Source of the DNA: Eonycteris spelaea
Lineage: Eukaryota; Chordata; Mammalia; Chiroptera; Pteropodidae
Assembly (NCBI GenBank): GCA_003508835.1
Contig: PUFA01000144.1
Location: 1,054,001 to 1,118,000, forward strand
Reading direction: 5' to 3'
Length of the DNA stretch: 64,000 nt
Within the stretch, counting starts at the first letter, position 1. Every line of letters begins with the position of its first letter. Below the pieces are notes generated by a model. The model was not told the origin of the DNA and made no database searches. It worked only from the letters and a program-made list of their open reading frames with translations. Below, piece by piece: positions 58,910 through 64,000 of the stretch. Position numbers and translations under genes: made by a program.

Positions 58910-59460
58910 TAAAAAAATGTCTTTTTTTAAAAATTACAATGGACCAAAAATTATATATTTAAAAAGAAAACTGTGAACAGAAATTTAAGTTAAAAAAATT
59001 GAAAAGGAACTGTAAATAAAAGGACCGAGCCAAAAATGATCCCCAAAATTAAAGTTATAGATATGGTTAAAAAAAAAGAAAAGAAAAGTTTAAAAGAGAC
59101 ATAACTAAAAAGTTAAAGACACATGGATTAAGGAAAACATTAGGGCTAAATAAAAAAGGATATAAAAAGAATAAAATATACATTGTAAAATCAAGAATAG
59201 ATAGGGTGAAAAACTCTAGACCCCAAGATTTAGAAGAGTAAAATCTGGTAAAGCTAAAATAAGTTAAAAGATAAATATAGAGAACAAAAATAGAGAGGTG
59301 ACAAAAGACAAAGGAGGAAGTGTACAAAATCAAAATGCTAAAACCTGTTAAAATTAAACTCCAAATCTTCAAGTATTTGTGGAATGAAGGTCTGGAAAAA
59401 TAAGCTCTAATTCAAAAAGAAATAAAACTGACAAGTCAAATGAATTACTAAGAGCAACTC
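58910..59460. other. Strongly A-rich stretch, unassigned
   Basis: More than 500 bp with a strong A-over-T bias on the + strand and very few C residues. It is not a simple repeat and has no long plus-strand frame. It may be a decayed retroelement internal region; I cannot name it. Confidence 0.35.
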
Positions 59461-59889
59461 CTGGACTGAAGTAATTCCCATGGGTTGGAGGTCTCCAGAG
59501 AACTTCTTGAGGTCATAGATGGCCCGAACTATCAGGGTCTAGGATCTCTCAAGCACTTTTTAATGCCAGTAGCAGGCTTATTGGTTAACAGTAAGTAATC
59601 AGCTTGGAGCATCACTACTAACTAGTGGTAATAATTCTACAGCCCAACCTCTGTTCCTATTTGTTACTGCAGAAAACTGTATAATGCAGAAAATACCTAA
59701 GGAATTAGTATGAATATATCATTATTGCCTTCTGCAACCTTAGCTACCAAAGAGATGTATAAATTTGAGGCTGAGATTGGTAGAGAAGACAGCCCAACCA
59801 CTCAGAAAGCTTCCTCTGGGATAGTTTTCTCTCTCTTATGAAACACTTCCTGAGCTATGGTAAGGTTAAAAAACCATCTTCTTGGGACT

Positions 59890-60235
59890 CAAAATAGTCA
59901 AAAAATTTTTTTATAAAGAACAAGTTGGAGGACTCACACTTCCTGATTTCAACACTTGATTTAAACTACAGTGATCAAGACATGGGAGTACTGGCATAAG
60001 GATAGATAGATCAATGAAATAGCATTGAGAAGCCAGAAATGAACCCATATATCTATGGTTAAGTGATTTTTAACAAAGGTGCCAAGATCATTCAATGCAG
60101 AAAGAACAGTTTTTTCAATAAATGGTTCTGGGACAATTGGAGAGTCATATACAAAAGAATGAAGTTTCCTACCTCACATCTTATGCAAAACTTAACTCGA
60201 AATGTTCAAAATAGGTAAATCTATGGAGATAGAAA
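59890..60235 (+). mobile_element. L1 ORF2-region fragment, sense
   Basis: 'ttggaggactcacacttcct', 'gtactggcataaggatagat' and 'aataaatggttctgggacaa' are standard L1 ORF2 phrases in sense. The fragment is disrupted by stops. Confidence 0.8.
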
Positions 60236-60289
60236 GTAGGTTAATAATGGCCGAGGCATTGGTAGGGTGATGGGGAGATGGGATATGAC

Positions 60290-60420
60290 TACTAATAACA
60301 GTTCTATAAGGTACATTCTTTTGTAATCATTTTGCAGATGAAAATTTGAGTCACAGATAACAAGCCCCCACAGTTAACAAGGGGAAGTCGCAGGAATGGA
60401 ATATTTCCAAGTGTTGCTGG
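60290..60420 (-). repeat. MIR-like remnant, antisense
   Basis: 'tcattttgcagatgaaaatt' and 'gagtcacagataacaagccc' suggest antisense MIR. Weak. Confidence 0.35.
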
Positions 60421-60429
60421 TAGGATACT

Positions 60430-61560
60430 TTTTACATAGTTAGCACTTACCTTATGGTTGCTATTATTATCTAGAGACATGGATCTTGAGTAGTAACTTT
60501 CTTATCACAAATATGCTGTGCTCTAGGCAGGGTCATGAAAGAAGAATAAAAAATTAAGTCATATTGAGATAAAACTATACATCATACTTGGGCACAGTTT
60601 GTTTTCCACTTTGAGATGTGGATATTGTACACATAATAAAGTGTGTAACCCAAGAGATGGATTTCAAAATTTACATGTGTCAGGTTTATTTTTAAATGAA
60701 ATAGAATCTTGCATGTGAACTTTGATTACCCTGCTCAACTCTTAAGACCCCTGGCTCACTCTTTCTGCTTAACTGTGTTTCAAAGGGAAAGAACAAAAAC
60801 ATAATTCTAGAAGTGTTTTCACCCCTGGGTGAATTCCTTTTATAGTCTTTTCATATCAGGAAATAGAATTTATTCACAATGTTAGTAAAAGGGTGAGAAA
60901 TTTCTTTTCATGTAAAAACTGTTAAACCATAAATGCCTTATTCTAAGCTTTTGGAACCAACAAACTTGGGGCTCACATTTAACTTCAGTACGATATACTC
61001 ACACTTAGAGCGCAACATAATAGAACTACGGAATCAGCGGAGACATCAAGTTAAAGATTTAGGGGAAAAATCCATGGAAAATGAAATAATACCCCTATGG
61101 AAAAACACCTACACAGAATGATTGGACAAAGGTGCAAAATTGAATTCATACATTTCTAATTGCACTTTTGGACGTTAAGATAGAAACCTATTGGGCAGTC
61201 AGGTCCGGACTGATGGGCATTGTGGGATAGGAATTTTCTGCATTGGAGTGTTATATCCCCTGACATTTTAAACTGCTAGGTGTAGAGTGTTTGTGATTTT
61301 GGGGTTATATCCTATGTTCTTTTCTGGGAAAGTCCACCCCACTCTCAGTCCAACCCTCTCGCCTGGAAGTAAAGCTGACTAATTTCAGTTCTGTCATTTG
61401 CAACTAAAAGAGTTCAGGCCAATTCTGACTTCTGAGTTTTTCCAATCAGCAAAGGGGGCTGGACTGAGGACTGGCTCACCCTCAAGCTCTTGGACAGATC
61501 TGGGTTTCAATAGAAATGTTGCTCCCTCTGCTGGCAGCTGGTTAGCATTAGTGTGGCAGA
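60430..61560. other. Intergenic DNA, unassigned
   Basis: AT-rich. The 62-codon plus-strand frame at 60933-61121 has no recognised relative. Confidence 0.35.
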
Positions 61561-61569
61561 AACCACTTT

Positions 61570-61760
61570 CTAGTGAGAGTCAGAGTCTCCTCAGGTACAA
61601 ACTGTTTGACCTTGCTCAGGTTACTTTGTTTCTATGAGTTTCTGTTTTTGCATCTATAAAATATTAATGTTAAAAAACTACCTTTTGAGACCGCTTGATG
61701 AGTTAAATGATTACATAAAAGGTACTTAATCAATTGAAGATATTATTATTATGACACTTT
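61570..61760 (+). repeat. MIR SINE
   Basis: 'ctgtttgaccttgctcaggt', 'tctgtttttgcatctataaa' and an ATTATT end follow sense MIR. Confidence 0.65.
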
Positions 61761-61849
61761 TGAGAAAGAAAGCTAGTGTGTTCAAGTTGTTCAAGGTTGT
61801 AAAATATGATCTTCAATATTGTTGGTTTTCTAGATCTGAGAAAACATAC

Positions 61850-62860
61850 ATACATTATGTCAGTCTAAGAAGGTATTGTTATAGAGCATACTATAAAACA
61901 ATACTCAAAGACAAATGGAAATATTCCTTGGTCTTAGATGCAATAACTTGACTTCATAAAGATGTATATTATCCCCAACATAACAGTACTCTAATAGAAT
62001 TTCAATGGGTATTCTTTCTGAAACCAGACAAATTCATTCTAAAGTGCACATGGGAAAATAATCATACAGGCATATTTAGGAAAATCTGGGATGAAAGAGG
62101 ATCATTGAGGAGAGATAATCCTATTAAGTACCAATAAACTTTAAATCCTTTACAATTAAAACAGTGTGGTATGAATAGATGAACAGACCTAAAACATAAT
62201 AGAATATTCAGAAAAAGGACCATGTAAAAAGAAAATGTATTAATGAATAAAGTGGTATCTCAATTCACTGGGGGCAAAGACAAACATGTTAATAAATGGT
62301 GTTAGTACAACTGCACAGCTATTTGAAAACAATAATTTGGGATCCATAACATACATGATACTCCAGGAGAAACTCCAAATGGAAAAAAATGAGCCACACA
62401 AGTGCTAGAAGAAAACCTAAGTGAATTCGTTTATAACCTTTCTGTGGGGAGACCTTTTAAAATACGTTCATCATCCAGAAGCAATAACAAAAAAGATCAA
62501 CAAATTTGGCCATATTAATAAAAACAATCTTTGCACAAAAAACGTTATAAGTAAACTTAAAAGACAAGTGACAAACTGGGAGAAATATAATTGCAACATA
62601 TGTTGTAGATAGACTCGACTATTTACGAATCACTCAACAATTAAGAAAAGCAAAGATTCCTACACACCAAAACTATAAGTACCTTTAAATGTATGAACTT
62701 CGTCGCTGTCGAGAGAAATGCAGATTAAATCTACAATGAGAAAGTTCTTTCACTTTACTATATATTTGAAAAGTTCATAATAAATCATTGGGAAACGCTC
62801 CATTACGATATTTCTCAGTATCAGATTGGCAAGCATTCAAAAATATGAAAATACATTTGT
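61850..62860 (+). mobile_element. Old L1 ORF2-region fragment, sense
   Basis: Sense L1 phrases in order: 'aaattcattctaaagtgcac', 'acagtgtggtatgaatagat', 'gctagaagaaaacctaagtg', 'agcaataacaaaaaagatca' and 'tatcagattggcaagcattc'. Stops and frameshifts are numerous. Confidence 0.75.
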
Positions 62861-63110
62861 CTGTGATCAACTAAGTGGAATTTGGATCTGAGTTGGGTAA
62901 TAGGCCATGTCATTATTGTAATTAAAGTTAAATTTCTTCGGTGTGATTGTGGGGTTGTGATTATGTAGGAGTGTGTGCATGTCCTTATGAAATATATATA
63001 CTATGGTATTTATGTGTAAAATATCATGAGGCCTGGAAACCTACTTACAAATATTTCAATTCAAAAAAGCGGTGTGTATTATTATTATTTATCAGTAATG
63101 ATTTTTTTTA

Positions 63111-63205
63111 ACAGTAGAAAAGAAAAGCTTTATTAGAAGGAAAAGTACACTTCCAGACATGGAACTGGGCCTGAGCAAGAGATGCATGGCTCAAAAGGCC
63201 TAGAC
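63111..63205 (-). mobile_element. Fragment of the same ERV LTR family as 6364-7565
   Basis: 'gctttattagaaggaaaagt', 'acacttccagacatggaact' and 'cctgagcaagagatgcatgg' align in order with about 6458-6535. Same antisense orientation, about 80% identical by eye. It ends next to the L1 tail. Confidence 0.75.
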
Positions 63206-63214
63206 CACTGTTTC

Positions 63215-63220
63215 ACCTAT

Positions 63221-63267
<47 letters not shown>

Positions 63268-64000
63268 TCAATTTATCTATCTATCTATCTATCTATTTAT
63301 TTAAATTAGTTTCAGATATACAGTACATTGGTTAGACATCTATATAGTTCATAAAACGATCCCTCCAATTGCTCTCTCCTTCCCCTGGCCCTCCACCTAG
63401 CCATCATATTAATGTTAACTGCAGTCTGTGGCTATACCCTGAACAAGCCCTATCCCTTCTGATCTTGGAAGCTAAGCAGGGTTGGTCCTGGTTAGTACTT
63501 GGATAGGAGACCACCTAGGAAGACCAGATGCTGTAGGTGTAAAAATCATAATAATAATAAAATTAAGGATTGTAAGATAACAAGGTTCTTACAACCTGTG
63601 AGGTCAACCAAGGGTTGCCTCACCTAAAAAAAAAAATGCTAACTGTATTCACTGTCGTGCTCCCCATCCCCATGACCATCTATCAACTACTAATTTATAC
63701 TTCTTTAACCTTTCACCCCATTCTCCCAGCTCCCCAACCCCCCTCCCCTCTGCCCATCACCAAATTGTCCACTATATTTGTGAGTCTGTTGTTGATTAGT
63801 TTCTTCTTTTTGTTCCTTAGATTCTGCATATAAGTGAAATCATATGGTATTATCTTTCTCTATCTGACTTATTTCACTCAGCATAATAGACTCTAGGCCC
63901 ATCTGTGTCATTGCAAATGGTAGGATTTCATTTTTTTAATGGCTGAGTAATGTTCCATCATATATATGAACCATAATTTATCCAATTGTCTGTTGATGGG
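63215..64000 (-). mobile_element. L1 3' region, antisense, running off the window
   Basis: The A-rich tail has become a (TTTA)n/(TCTA)n microsatellite (63217-63305). The antisense 3' end ('gtttcagatatacagtacat', 'tggttagacatctatatagt') and upstream 3' region ('catttttttaatggctgagt') follow, continuing past 64000. SINE copy C interrupts it. It is the same family as the L1 at 41750-41957. Confidence 0.85.
63424..63634 (+). mobile_element. 5S rRNA-derived SINE, copy C
   Basis: The 5S head contains GAAGCTAAGCAGGGTTG and TAGTACTTGGATAGGAGACC. The tail contains CAACCAAGGGTTGCCTCACC and ends in a pure A run. The flanks AATGTTAACTGCA (63411-63423) and AATGCTAACTGTA (63635-63647) match at 11 of 13, consistent with a target duplication within the antisense L1. 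Confidence 0.9.

Noticed and set aside
63217..63305. CRISPR-like or minisatellite array
   Set aside because: It is a TTTA/TCTA tetranucleotide microsatellite derived from the L1 A-rich tail.
36330..64000. FBXO48, APLF or CNRIP1, the expected neighbours of PLEK by human synteny
   Set aside because: I saw no exon matching these genes. In human they lie tens of kilobases from PLEK, beyond what this window covers.

Overview
This is a 64 kb window of mammalian nuclear DNA. It has long introns with GT..AG borders, MIR, L2 and L1 debris, MaLR LTRs, and one recognisable protein-coding gene. Three SINEs with a 5S rRNA-derived head (near 0.5, 53.8 and 63.4 kb) point to a fruit bat (Pteropodidae). 5S-derived SINEs are known there; the other mammalian case I know is the springhare. 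The species assignment is inference.

The gene is PLEK (pleckstrin) on the + strand. Nine coding exons run from 12055 to 34756, with a 3'UTR and an AATAAA near 36.3 kb. They encode PH1, the Ser113/Thr114/Ser117 phosphorylation cluster, the DEP domain and PH2. The exons sum to 1052 nt, one short of the 1053 nt needed for 350 codons plus stop. The missing base lies in the first 13 nt of exon 8 and puts PH2 out of frame. It is either an assembly or sequencing error or a real disabling change.

Layout: 1-12 kb is upstream intergenic DNA. It holds a SINE in an old L1, further L1 and MIR pieces, a 1.2 kb solo LTR nested in a MaLR LTR with a 4-bp target duplication, an MLT1 LTR with a recent internal duplication, and the PLEK 5' region. 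From 12 to 36.3 kb is PLEK, whose introns carry MIR, L2 and L1 fragments and a GA microsatellite. From 36.3 to 64 kb is downstream intergenic DNA. It holds more MIR/L2, a 5'-inverted L1 with a 15-bp target duplication, a MER5A, a processed HNRNPDL pseudogene fused to an L1 ORF2 fragment, an alternating purine-pyrimidine palindrome, a TTTC/TTCC tract, two more 5S SINEs, and an antisense L1 running off the window edge.

I see no second functional gene, no structural RNA gene and no prokaryote-type system. The most notable items are the PLEK exon 8 frameshift, the L1-HNRNPDL chimera, the 5S SINE family and the nested insertions with readable target duplications. Repeat family names come from recall of consensus sequences without alignment, so repeat borders are approximate unless a target duplication is cited.
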